DNA of 64,000 nucleotides from Andrena cerasifolii (lineage: Eukaryota; Arthropoda; Insecta; Hymenoptera; Andrenidae). Of the stretch, positions 11,404 through 21,199 are shown one piece after another. The stretch lies in contig NC_135119.1 in the NCBI RefSeq assembly GCF_050908995.1, forward strand, positions 25,511,001-25,575,000, given 5' to 3'. Both the position numbers and the translations under genes were made by a program. The first letter of the stretch is position 1, and the number at the start of each line of letters is the position of its first letter. Below the pieces are notes generated by a model. That model was not told the DNA's origin and did no database searches. It saw only the letters and a list, made by a program, of their open reading frames with translations.

Positions 11404-13986
11404 ATGTTACGGCGAAACAGGTAAAGTCCACCTATTATGTAACCGTTGCTACGTACACAAATTGCCTTTAGCTAAGTTTCTTAATGACACGAGCATGAAG
11501 TGGTTTGTTGTCGATCCCAAAACTCCGTAGAGAGTGTTCGCAGCAAGTTTAAGCGTTGCCCGTCTGTCAGACATCTTTGTCAACGAATTTCATTGTAACA
11601 GATTAAAGAACAGAGCGATCGCCATTGGCTTCGTCGTTCTAGTTGCTGTGATTTATAACGAATTTCTGGTCTACGATGTACAGAAATTCAAGTGGTCCCG
11701 GCGCGATTGCTCCGAGTGCGTCAAAGTACTGCTCGTCGCCGACCCACAGATACTGGGCGATAAAAAAGAAATGTATTTTGGATCTTGGATAGCGCAGTGG
11801 GACAGCGATAGGTACGGACGAACGTCGGTTTGTAGAATTAGCTGCCTCGTAAAGATCCCGACAGCCTCCAGAGACTCTGAGCATTGACCTCGGTTTTGTT
11901 CCACAGTATCTTATTTCCAGGTACTTGAAAAAGTCCTTCTCGAGAGCCCTGGACCACTCTCAGCCTCACGTCGTCGCGTTCTTGGGAGACCTTATGGACG
12001 AAGGTCACATTGCGACTGCGGAAGACTTTAAGGGGTACAAAAGGAGACTAGATTCTATATTCGAAATGCCTGAACACATAATGGTATAATTATAGTCACC
12101 GCAAAACTCTCTGGTTCTATATCGCCACTGTAGTGGCTGTGCTACATCTGCAAATATTTTTCTGTTCAGAAAATTTATTTACCAGGTGATAATGACATCG
12201 GAGGCGAAGAGGACTCTGTCTCGTTTAATATACATAACAGATTCAATTTCGCGTACACGCAACCAGATACTTTAGTTTATAAGACGGTAACATTTTTCAA
12301 GGTAACAAGATATATACATAATAGGGTGTTTCATATTATAGGGTTAAATTTAAAATATTACATTTTTTTTTACTTTGCTCACGCCCTGATTCCTATTAAT
12401 ATAAAACGAATATCTGACAAATTTTAGGAAGATTGAGTAATATTTAGAGGTTTCACACTTTGCACACTAAATAATATGTAGTAGGCTAAGGAAACACGAT
12501 TTCCAATGATAATCATTATTATTCTCAAGTCCTTAAAAAAGAAACTAAACTTCAAAGAAGACTTAGATAAATTTACATATTATTATTATTATTGTTCACA
12601 CCTATAAAAATTCTGTACCTTATTATTTTACCCGCATTTTTAAAAATTGAAAAAGCGAAAATATGTGGGGTAGACCGCGGGCAGTAGTAACAGGGGGGCG
12701 AATGTAACACGCTAATATCTTAAAAGTTCAAAAGCATGGTCGGGGGCGATTGTAATATCGGCAGTCGGGGTCGGTTAATAAAGCGTCGGTTAGGTAAAGA
12801 AGGCAAATAATATTGTCTTGTTTGCATAGAATCCATGCACTGTTACAACCGACCCGGGGTCAGAGACGGTTGCATCGCGTTACACTGTAACGTTGGGGCT
12901 ATAACACTCCGCTTCTCATTTTTTTATTAATAACTTAGGTATTACTTGACATACAGTGAAACTGTTCTGACTCAATAATGTCAGATACCTAAGTAACATT
13001 TCTGTATAAGAGTTTTTGTTGTAAATGTAGCAGTTCCTGCGTAATCGTATTCCCAAGTCAAAGTGTTACTACCGCCGCAGACCTACCCTAGTGATAAAAC
13101 TGTGCAATCCCTAAATATTATTAAATTTGTCTAAAATTTGGCATACAAATCACTTAGATGAATAGAACCAAGGGGGCGAGCAAAGTTATATGAAAATAGC
13201 ACCTTTGGAAAATTGAAACACCCTGATACATAAGAAGCCTTTCTAAGTTCTATGAACAGATCGTAAGACGTTCGCTTCGCTCGGCAGGTGAACAGATTGA
13301 CTCATTCGATGCCGGATGCCCCGAAAGATGCCTTTCTAAATGACTACGCGGAGAGAAACACCACAAACGTGGTGCTCAGTCATATGCCTTTACTATTCAT
13401 GCCTGGTACTTTTGTCCAAAATGTAAGGGGACTTTGTGCTGACCCTGCAAAGTAATTTCGTTTGTTTTTAATCGTCTGATATTATGTCGCGACGATAGGT
13501 ACTGAAAGAATTGTCGCCACAAATTATTTTTACTGCGCACGAGCATAAGGCCATGCATATCAGTTTGGATACCGCGACAGACCAGTTGAGCGAAATATGG
13601 ATCTTGCCTCCTCGCGAGACGCCAATGTACCAATTAAGGATGGACGTAGGTGACATTCACGAAGTGCAAATACCCACTTGCTCGTACAGGATGGGTACTC
13701 CTCATACAGGATACGGACTAGCGTATATTGGTAAAAGGGACTTCGAATTTATTCAACTATTATGTTGTTGATCTTTGGTTTCTTTAGTTGTCGTTTCTTT
13801 TTTTTTGTCACAGATACTCAAGAGAAGACAGTAGAGTTTACGATTCTGTGGCTGCCAGGAAGATTCCCGCAATTGTGGATTTACGTCTTCGTTGGAATAT
13901 TTATTCTTGCCTTCACTATTTTCGTTTATATCTCCAGTTACTGCGTAAAGAGCCATGCAGCTTATAGTCGTATGTCTTCTATCTAA
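11404..13986 (+). CDS. MPPE1/PGAP5/Cdc1-type metallophosphoesterase, membrane anchored
   Basis: Predicted exons: 11404-11420, 11602-11811, 11921-12083, 12170-12301, 13288-13422, 13499-13730 and 13814-13986, giving 353 residues. The 17-nt first exon (MLRRN) is inferred, because an in-frame stop at 11528 blocks extension upstream of exon 2 and no in-frame ATG precedes the anchor. An N-terminal hydrophobic anchor (AIAIGFVVLVAVIY) and a C-terminal transmembrane helix (about 13869-13941) bracket the catalytic domain. Metal-binding motifs are LLVADPQILG, FLGDLMDEG, LPGDND in place of the usual GNHD, SHMPL and TAHEHK. PGAP5/MPPE1 removes a side-chain ethanolamine phosphate from GPI anchors in the secretory pathway, and yeast Cdc1/Ted1 are relatives. 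Which subfamily this belongs to is uncertain. Intron 4 (12302-13287) holds a nested MITE. Confidence 0.88.
12322..13221. mobile_element. Outer inverted-repeat element in the metallophosphoesterase intron
   Basis: AGGGTGTTTC at about 12323-12332 is mirrored by GAAACACCCT near 13213. The terminus is shared with the MITE at 4261. The element encloses a second inverted repeat (12666-13090), so it appears to be a MITE that received another insertion. Boundaries are approximate. Confidence 0.55.
12666..13090. mobile_element. Inner inverted-repeat element nested in the 12322-13221 MITE
   Basis: GGGGTAGACCGCGGGCAGTA (12667) matches the reverse complement of the sequence ending CCGCCGCAGACCTACCCT (13089), with a few mismatches over about 26 bp. 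It has no open frame. Confidence 0.55.
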
Positions 13987-14388
13987 CGTAGCGTGTAATT
14001 AACCATGTCGCGAGCCCCTAATATCAATGACAACTTGACATTAGACACGAGGTAAAAAGATCCGTCCAATACAATGTGATTCTGCTACCATCTATGTCAA
14101 GTTTCGAAAGGAAGATGATGGTCACTTAACAATTCAGGACTTAAAAGCGTGGAAAGATCGTCTCGCTATCAGACACGAACAGACTACTTCTTAGAAAATG
14201 TTCCTAACATCTAGACCTTGTACTTAGTAGTTTCTGATTAACAACCGAATTCTTAGGCAGTCTACTTATGCTTTCAACCGAGAATCCACTTAATTAACAC
14301 TTAGGATTCCCTGGAAAGAACGTCGTGTACATGTAAAAACGATGCCAAACTTAGTTGTCGTATATACATGTAGATCTTAAGTTATAAG

Positions 14389-14912
14389 CAGAGTTGGGCA
14401 TTATCTGTCTACATATATAAAATAAGAAGTGACTGACTGACTGACTCATCAACGCCCAGTTCAAACCGTTTAACCTAGGAACATGAAATTTGGAAGGTAC
14501 ATTGTTTTCGTGACGTAGGCGCCCACTAAGGAAGGATTTTTGGAAATTTCGTCCCCAAGGGGGTGAAAAGGAGTAAACTGTGTTTTCCCGGATTCCTTAA
14601 TATCTCTTAGGCCCGATTAGATATCAACTTGGTTCTTACTCACAAAGATTGTCCACATAAGTACCTAAAAATCAATTTCAGGATTTTGCTCTAATCAACC
14701 CCTAAGGGGGTGTTGAAGAGGGGTAAAATGTGTTTTCATGGAATCCTTAATATCTCTTAGGCTCGAAGCGAAGCGCGGGTATATTTTGCTAGGTGGGAAT
14801 CAAAATTTCGAATAAAACGAAGCTTTTCGAGAATAACGAATAAAAAATTATTCGTTATTCTCAAATAACTTCGTTTTATTCGCAAAACTTATTCGAATAA
14901 TGCCTAACTCTG
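14389..14912. mobile_element. hAT-type MITE (CAGAGTTGGGCATTAT ends) with an 8-bp target duplication
   Basis: The terminus CAGAGTTGGGCATTAT (14389) is mirrored by ATAATGCCTAACTCTG (ending 14912), one mismatch. The flanking 8-mers GTTATAAG and ATTATAAG agree at 7 of 8 positions, as expected for hAT insertion. The interior consists of TTCGAATAAAA-type arms interrupted by a Helitron-like insertion. A related copy lies at 33505-33807. Confidence 0.8.
14408..14792 (+). mobile_element. Helitron-like non-autonomous element nested in the hAT MITE
   Basis: It begins TCTACATATATAAAATAAG followed by a short CTGA repeat and ends GCGAAGCGCGGGTATATTTTGCTAG. A 5' TC and a 3' CTAG, with a GC-rich stretch just before the end, match the Helitron pattern (5' TC, 3' CTRR). 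The flanks are G and G rather than the expected A and T, so the exact ends are uncertain. It contains a duplicated internal segment (GTGTTTTC near 14580 and 14730). Confidence 0.55.
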
Positions 14913-15107
14913 ATTATAAGGGTGACACCGAGTAGCTTCTACATAATTTACAAGTTTCTATCGTCGGTCGTGTTTCATGAGACAGTATTTGCTATAAATG
15001 TTTATGAAGTCGATGCTACAGAAAGATAACTATATTTCTCCCGTTTAACCGAAGTGTATTAAAATTGTAACATAATTGTTGAGCAAAGATTCCTTTTAGG
15101 AGAGATG

Positions 15108-15136
15108 ATATATATATATGTATATATATATATATT
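15108..15136. repeat. AT dinucleotide microsatellite
   Basis: Short run of TATATATA with single G interruptions in the probable 3' UTR of the metallophosphoesterase. Confidence 0.8.
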
Positions 15137-15169
15137 TGCGTGTAAAATTGTATATGCCTGTTTGCCCGA

Positions 15170-15175
15170 AATAAA
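15170..15175 (+). terminator. Probable poly(A) signal of the metallophosphoesterase gene
   Basis: Canonical AATAAA about 1.2 kb after the stop codon and about 300 bp before the next start codon. I saw no other canonical signal close to the end of this interval. Confidence 0.45.
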
Positions 15176-15468
15176 CGTTACACGTTGAAGCTTGCCTCAT
15201 TTTTTGCGAATGTTTCTAGCTACGGAAGAAACGCTCCCACGACGATTTGAAACGTCCAATCGCAAGCTATTGCGCCAGTAGCCTTTTACGCAGAAATGAA
15301 AACACAGAAGCACGTGTGACTGCAGTTGCGCATGCGCTGGCGGGTAACGTCAGTGTGCCAGTTCCAATGGGCACGTTTTGCGTCGTTTTGGAGGTAAATT
15401 GATCGGTGAAGTTGGGCAAGCTGAACCCGTTGTTTTTACGCAGATTTTGTATTACTTTCTTAAACACG

Positions 15469-17324
15469 ATGGGGAAACGAAAAGCCACTGATAACGCAGG
15501 AAATCCAAATCAGGATTTATGCGATTTCCTGATAGGTATGTATATACATTATTACGTTTTATTGTTTTGTATTGTACTGTAGTTTATATCTTCCTTCAAA
15601 TTTTTGTAATATTAACAAGGCACGATCCCCAATCCAGTAATTAAAGAAAAATATGAAACTTTGGGGGTATGTAAACAATATATATGTAGGTATGTATTCC
15701 GCAAATTTTTTTTACTCCTGAAAATCCGAGTGTTTTCCGATTTTGTGTTACAACTCGCGAACTATAAGAACCTGTAAGTTACCAAATGATAGTCCTAAAT
15801 AAAAGAAGTAACTTTCGTCTGAAAACTTTTTTTCTATCTCTTACAATTCGCGAGTAATAACACAAAATCGGAAAATTTTCAGACGTCGATTTCACCCTCT
15901 TGGAGTGAATTAGAGCCGCAAAAAAAATTGCGTAATACATACCTATGTATCCTTTACATATCCCCAAAGTTTTATATTTTTTTGAATTTCTGGGTTGGAG
16001 ATCTTGCTTCGTAAGTCTCTTAGTACTCTTGAGTAATAGAATGTTCATCTTTAATTAGCTTCTAATTTTAAGTTTCGTGAAACAACTGAATGTTTGTTAC
16101 AAATTTATAATTACAGAATTGGCGAACTTCGAGAAGAATGTCACTAAGAATATATACAAGCACAATGCTTATCGTAAAGCCGCTGGTACGCTGAGCGGCT
16201 TGCCGGAGAGAGTGAAGAGCGGCGCCGAGGCTAAGAAGTTGCCAGGGATCGGCGAGAAGATAGCGAAGAAAATCGACGAGTTCCTTGATACTGGGAAGTT
16301 ACGGAAACTGGAAGATGTATTTATTTCGAAGCGTTTGCTTGATACTGGAATGCGTTACAGTTTCTTGCTGCATCGATTCTTTAAATTTCATATCTGTTTA
16401 GATTAATAAGGACGAAGGCAACGTCGCGATTAACTTGTTAACGCGCGTGTCTGGCATTGGACCTGCGAAAGCGAAGGAACTAGTGGATGCTGGCATCAAA
16501 ACTTTGGACGACTTGAGAAAGCACCAGGACAAGCTGAACCATCATCAGAAGATTGGTCTCAAGTATGATGGAATAACAGAATTGATTGTTTTCTTCTGTA
16601 GTAATGGATATTTTTCCCCAGGTATTTCGAAGATTTTGAGAAAAGAATTCCAAGGAAGGAAATCGAGCGCCTCGAAGCGATTATGAAAGACGCTATTGCA
16701 AACCTGGACGAAAAATACATTGTAACGATCTGTGGAAGTTATAGGCGTGGTAAGGAGGAAAGCGGAGACATCGATGTCTTGCTGACACATCCGGGGTACA
16801 CTTCTGCACAAATGGAACTGAAGAAGAAAATTTCACTCTTAAAGAATGCTGTGGATTGCTTCAAGAAGACGAAATTGATTGTCGATACAATATCTCTTGG
16901 GGCATCAAAATTTATGGTACGCTAACGTTGCAAGTTACGTCGAGCTTTTATATCTTAGGGTTGCTTGCTTCTAGGGTGTCTGTAAATTTCCAAACGACAC
17001 GAGCAAACCATTCAGGAGACTCGATGTTAGACTGGCACCTTACGATCAGTACTACTGCGCTGTTCTTTATTTTACTGGCAGTGACCTTTTCAATAAAAAC
17101 ATGAGGGCACACGCGTTGGAAAAGAAGTACACCTTGAACGAGTATGCTTTGAAGCGTCTTACGCCCGAGGGTACGTTAAACTGTTCCAGAAATAACGACA
17201 GTATTACGCGAGCGTACAATTTATTATAGGACTACCAGGAGAGGCAGAGGACGTCACATGCGAAGAAGATATTTTTCGTATTTTAGGGTTGCCTTACAAA
17301 GAACCGAAGGACAGAAACGCATGA
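15469..17324 (+). CDS. PolB: DNA polymerase beta, complete
   Basis: Six exons (15469-15535, 16117-16316, 16402-16562, 16622-16916, 16975-17170, 17230-17324) encode 337 residues, against 335 in human. The N-terminal lyase domain has ELANFEKN, KSGAEAKKLPG and IAKKIDEF, whose second Lys matches the Schiff-base Lys72 of the human enzyme. The helix-hairpin-helix TRVSGIGPAKAKEL follows. The catalytic aspartates are present: GDIDVL (two Asp) and RRLDVRL (third Asp). YFTGSDLFNKNMRAHALEK is also conserved, and the protein ends YKEPKDRNA. It fills one-nucleotide gaps and removes 5'-deoxyribose phosphate in base-excision repair. It converges with HGSNAT. Its first intron carries a foldback element. Confidence 0.97.
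15615..16013. mobile_element. Foldback MITE in intron 1 of polymerase beta
   Basis: The arms around CGATCCCCAATCCAG (about 15623) and CTGGGTTGGAGATCTTGC (about 15989) pair along their length, through ACTTTGGGGGTATG and TATCCCCAAAGT to an inner pair built on CCGATTTTGTGTTA and AACACAAAATCGG. The whole segment is one imperfect hairpin of about 400 bp. No coding capacity. Confidence 0.7.
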
Positions 17325-17438
17325 ACAGCGCGTGGTGGTATTTATCTATCCTGTACTTATATTTCTACGCTACTCAAGTAAGTTATCATTCTCAGGTTGA
17401 ATGCTAAAACTCATTGAACGCAAAGCGTGATTAAAATA

Positions 17439-17444
17439 TTTATT
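17439..17444 (-). terminator. Possible HGSNAT poly(A) signal
   Basis: Minus-strand AATAAA about 400 bp past the HGSNAT stop. It lies within about 25 bp of the oppositely oriented signal for polymerase beta. Confidence 0.4.
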
Positions 17445-17463
17445 ACGTTTATTTATAAAAAAA

Positions 17464-17469
17464 AATAAA
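17464..17469 (+). terminator. Possible polymerase beta poly(A) signal
   Basis: AATAAA about 140 bp after the polymerase beta stop, inside an A-rich run. If both signals here are used, the two convergent transcripts overlap tail to tail. Confidence 0.45.
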
Positions 17470-17841
17470 ATATAACGTTTAAAGTAATCATTCAAGATGA
17501 AATCTGTTACTTTCCTATGTTTCGTTTCGTTCTCTTTATATTCTTTTACACTTAAGGGGCCCAGTGGAAAACCGGCACACGCCACATGTACATAAATTTT
17601 CGTTAATTTGTTCCTGCGATGTAATGTTTAAAATAACTACAATTTCGCAGCGTGCTTCCTATAAAAATGATGTTTCTTTCAACTTGCTTCCCTGTAAAAT
17701 CATAAAACGGCGGCATGTGCCTGCTTTCCACTGGGTCCCTCAATTAGTTTCAGACGAGCTGCAGAAACTGAGAATCACGAGAAATGTTTAGTACACAGGC
17801 AGTTTGTAGACGTTTTAATATGATAACCCCGCGTGTACTTT

Positions 17842-20800
17842 CTATACAGTTATAATGATGTCCTTCCGGTACAGAATGTACGCGATTATAGTCCACAGAG
17901 CTGTCGTCCATAAATTCATAGCGAGAACCGACGCGTGCGTGGGAGAAGCTATCTCCCATGCCCACGGGAATAGATGTTTCGTTAGCACGTGACCCACGTA
18001 CAGAAAAATCGGATTTGTCCCTGTAACAAACGACACGTCACATTATACTACCCTTTGAAGAGTGACAGAAAATTCGTCGCGCATTTTGACGAAGCGTGGT
18101 AAGCGAAGTAATTAATAATAATAATAGAGATGTGTGAGAATCCGAGAATGGCGGAAACCCGATCCGTACCCACCTCGGGTTTCCGAAAATTTCGAGATTC
18201 TCGAGAGAGTCGGGAGTCTCGAAAGTGTTGGGATTTCCGAAAATGTCAAGGACCCGTTTAATAAATAAGACATCATACATTCAACGCATCGTAAGAAAAA
18301 TTGTAGAAACGTTATTGATTTTCCGAAGTACAATTATCGGTCAGTCCTAATAATACGAATTCCGACACTTTCGGGAATCCCGAAACTCTCGAGAACCCGT
18401 CCCGATCCCGAGAAAAATTCTCGTCCCGACCCGACATTTTCGGGTTCTTGCACACCTTTAATAATAATTAATTGTCGCTGCGCTTCGGTCATTTATTTAT
18501 AAACTTTTCTCTTCGCTGCGCCAAAATGCACGACGGCCTGAATACTGTACCAGCGTAAATAAACGGCGCTCCACTCCAGAGTTGTTTATAATCGATAAGG
18601 AGGTACAGGATCGTGAATAAGAGGAAAGCAGAGCTAGAACAAGCCAGAACGAACGACAACGTCATCATCCTCTTGCTGAGTGGTATCGCTCCCCCTTGTT
18701 GCTCATAGTTGCATAGAAATCCAGCAATAATGCCCTGGAAGAAAGTAGCATTGTTTACAGGCTTCTGGAAACCTGGTGGTCTCTAGAGCTGTTTGGGTAC
18801 TCGAATTCGGGTAATCCAGTTCTTCCGGGCGGCTCGAAACGATTCGGAGTACCCGGATTTTTCGGGTACCCTGCTCGGTCTGAATTTCAAGCCGCCCGAA
18901 TATTCGAACACTCGAACAGCCCTAGTGGTCTCGTATAAAGTCTGTAGAAAATTGCTTACTGTAAGCAGCGCCCATAATATCCATCTGACTGCTCTAGAGT
19001 TACACTGATAGTAAACCAACAGTATCTTGCCAGCGTGAACACCCATGTAAACGATTAATATCGCCGATACGGTGTTCATTAGTCCTGCAATTTAAAAAAA
19101 GAATATTCTTCTTTCTGCTTCACAGACTCTCTTAACTTTCTATTCTTCGACATAATGTGTAGTTGTGTAACGTGCCTTCTGGATCGTAACGCAAAATGGT
19201 ACCGTACACGGAGTTGTTAGTTTTCGAGTACATGTGATCGCCAAAGATCGATCTGTCTATGTAGCCTGCTGCGCCCGCGGTGCAGTTTATGTACTTCCCA
19301 CGATGATCGTATTCTCCACCGGGCCCCAAGTAGCCCCTCGGACAACCCGGTACAGATAGCAGGAAAGTGATCAACGTGTGTATAGCCAGAATACATATCA
19401 TTACTACCCACTGAGGCCAGCTATCCAAGATATCTCCGAGCATCGCGAAACGGCCGAACTGAGTCAAGGTATTCTAATAAGTTATCTGCACAGACGGCCA
19501 TCGAGTGAATAGAAATAGGGGGATTGCGACGAAAACGATTGTACGCGAACCTGAGAGTGGGGCTTCATGAAAATTGTTTCCAGCGTGGCGCACACGAAAT
19601 AAGATACCGCCAGCAATTGGAGGACACCAGGGAAGCGAAGGTCGCTCAAGGATTTGCTCTCCATCGAGTTCAACATTAATCCAAGGAGTATCAGCGTGAA
19701 CGTTCGTTGAAGGCAGCGCAAAGTTATTCTGACGCGCGTAATTGTTACGCGAAGTTCAGCGCGCTTCGATATCGTTATTGCCAGGCCCATGATCCACGCG
19801 AACCTGTAAGTTCATTGTCTTTTCAGAGTGGTAAATATTAGACACGAATGCGAACGGCTCACCAGGGAAGTACCAAGTCTGCGACAGTGAGGCCGAACCA
19901 CGCGCTGTGATTGAAGAATACATATTGTCCACCGCCATTGTTGACAAATATCATCAATAGTATGGAGATTCTGGAAAAATAAAGTTGAAGGCATGTCTGA
20001 AATGAGAAGTACTGTGCCCCGATGGAAAGAAGTCGCTCGAGAAACTCTAGGGTCCGAACATCAGGTCTGAACAGTACATCCTTATTGGCCGGCGCGACAA
20101 CGTCGACGAATTCAAAGTAAGCGAACGGGACACGGGCGGCGGGAGCCAATGCGAGCGAAGAACCCTCTTGCACCTGTGACATTTCAACCGACTTCTTTCC
20201 ATCGGGCCACAGTACATGCAGTGCGTGTGAGAATATATGGATACCCTCTAAACGTGTCCACCGATTGTATTCTAATACTGCATCTCGTAATTCTAATCAG
20301 CGAGTGTGTGGCGCTCTCGGTCTCCTGGAGCCTGTCTAAATCCTGAAGCGAAATCAATCGAATGAGAACAATGAATCCAGCGAAAAGTAGCTCAATTGTA
20401 CTGCGCTTACATCATGCACGTTATCAGGTGACAGCTTTCCCCTTATCACTCTTACGATGACCTTTGACGTTGCCCACAAACTGGCTAGTAGAATAGCTAT
20501 CATAAACGCTACGAGGATCGCTGTGGAAACAATTGATTAATAATATTTCACGGCTAATTAAGACCAGTCGCTATAGAATTCATAACTTACGAAGATAGCT
20601 TTCACTCGGCTGGCGTATCACGTAAACGTCGGAACACAATTGCTCGGATGATATATTCCACCCGTAACTACCGTGTTCTTTGAAGTTGTACGTTGTGCTG
20701 GGGGGCAGATACCGCAAATAATTACACGGTTGATTAAAGGTAATGCTCGAGGAAAAAGATAAAGGCGCTTACTGGCAATACTCTAGGTTCGGAGTATCCG

Positions 20801-21199
20801 ATTGATTTTTGTCGGTTCTATAAAATATATGCAACGGGTGTTTCGTGCTTACTACCAAGTTCCTGCTGCTTCGCTTCGGCAAAACAGCTTTTAACATACC
20901 AGAGCCCTGCGAACATGATTTACAAGAGTATGAGAGGTATGTCTGCAGCAAGTTGATCCGAAAGAACACGAATACGTACCCAATAAGCTTCCCATGGTAT
21001 CGAGTAAAATAAAACAGGGAAATAGTACAAATTTAAAATATTAAAGCAGGCTTCGTCTATTCCAAGCGAAACATTTGCGCATGGATTCAGATCCGCGCTC
21101 TGCATGTTGAGGGACATATATTCCAGCGTGCCAAACTTATTTGCACTTGTTACACTCGTACAAAAATTTATGCTCTCGCGAGCGCTCACGTAACTCGTT
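17842..21199 (-). CDS. HGSNAT: Heparan-alpha-glucosaminide N-acetyltransferase, 5' exon(s) unresolved
   Basis: Eleven minus-strand exons: 21199-20980, 20942-20773, 20697-20591, 20520-20411, 20342-20245, 19970-19863, 19803-19551, 19458-19176, 19084-18960, 18734-18551 and 18020-17842, about 611 residues. The first listed exon has no ATG and enters mid-codon, so a short upstream exon is missing. A lumenal N-terminal part with CKSC is followed by about eleven membrane helices. Diagnostic motifs are QSVDTFRGISILLMIFVNNG, NHSAWFGLTVADLVLPW (whose His corresponds to the acetyl-accepting residue), SWPQWVV, VPGCPRGYLGPGGEYDH, NCTAGAAGYIDR, YDPEGLMNTVSA and GVHAGKILL. The protein moves acetyl groups from cytosolic acetyl-CoA across the lysosomal membrane to terminal glucosamine of heparan sulfate. 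The junction after 19176 uses a GC donor. Introns hold two hAT MITEs. Confidence 0.95.
18126..18460. mobile_element. hAT-type MITE with AGAGATGTGTGAGAATCCG ends in the last HGSNAT intron
   Basis: The left end AGAGATGTGTGAGAATCCG is mirrored by CGGGTTCTTGCACACCTTT on the right, with a few mismatches. ATAATAAT follows and precedes the element, consistent with an 8-bp duplication, although the locus is itself an AAT run. The inside is rich in TCGGG/CCCGA palindromic words. Confidence 0.65.
18784..18924. mobile_element. 141-bp hAT-type MITE with perfect 8-bp target duplication GTGGTCTC
   Basis: GTGGTCTC occurs at 18776-18783 and again at 18925-18932. The element begins TAGAGCTGTTTGGGTACTCG and ends CGAACACTCGAACAGCCCTA, imperfect inverted copies. 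It lies in an HGSNAT intron, away from the splice sites. Confidence 0.85.

Larger units (their letters stand above)
13987..15468. other. 3' UTR of the metallophosphoesterase and the promoter side of polymerase beta
   Basis: This holds a hAT MITE with an inserted Helitron-like piece, an AT-dinucleotide run (about 15108-15136) and AATAAA at 15170-15175, which probably ends the metallophosphoesterase mRNA. The 300 bp before the polymerase beta ATG show no other gene. Confidence 0.5.
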
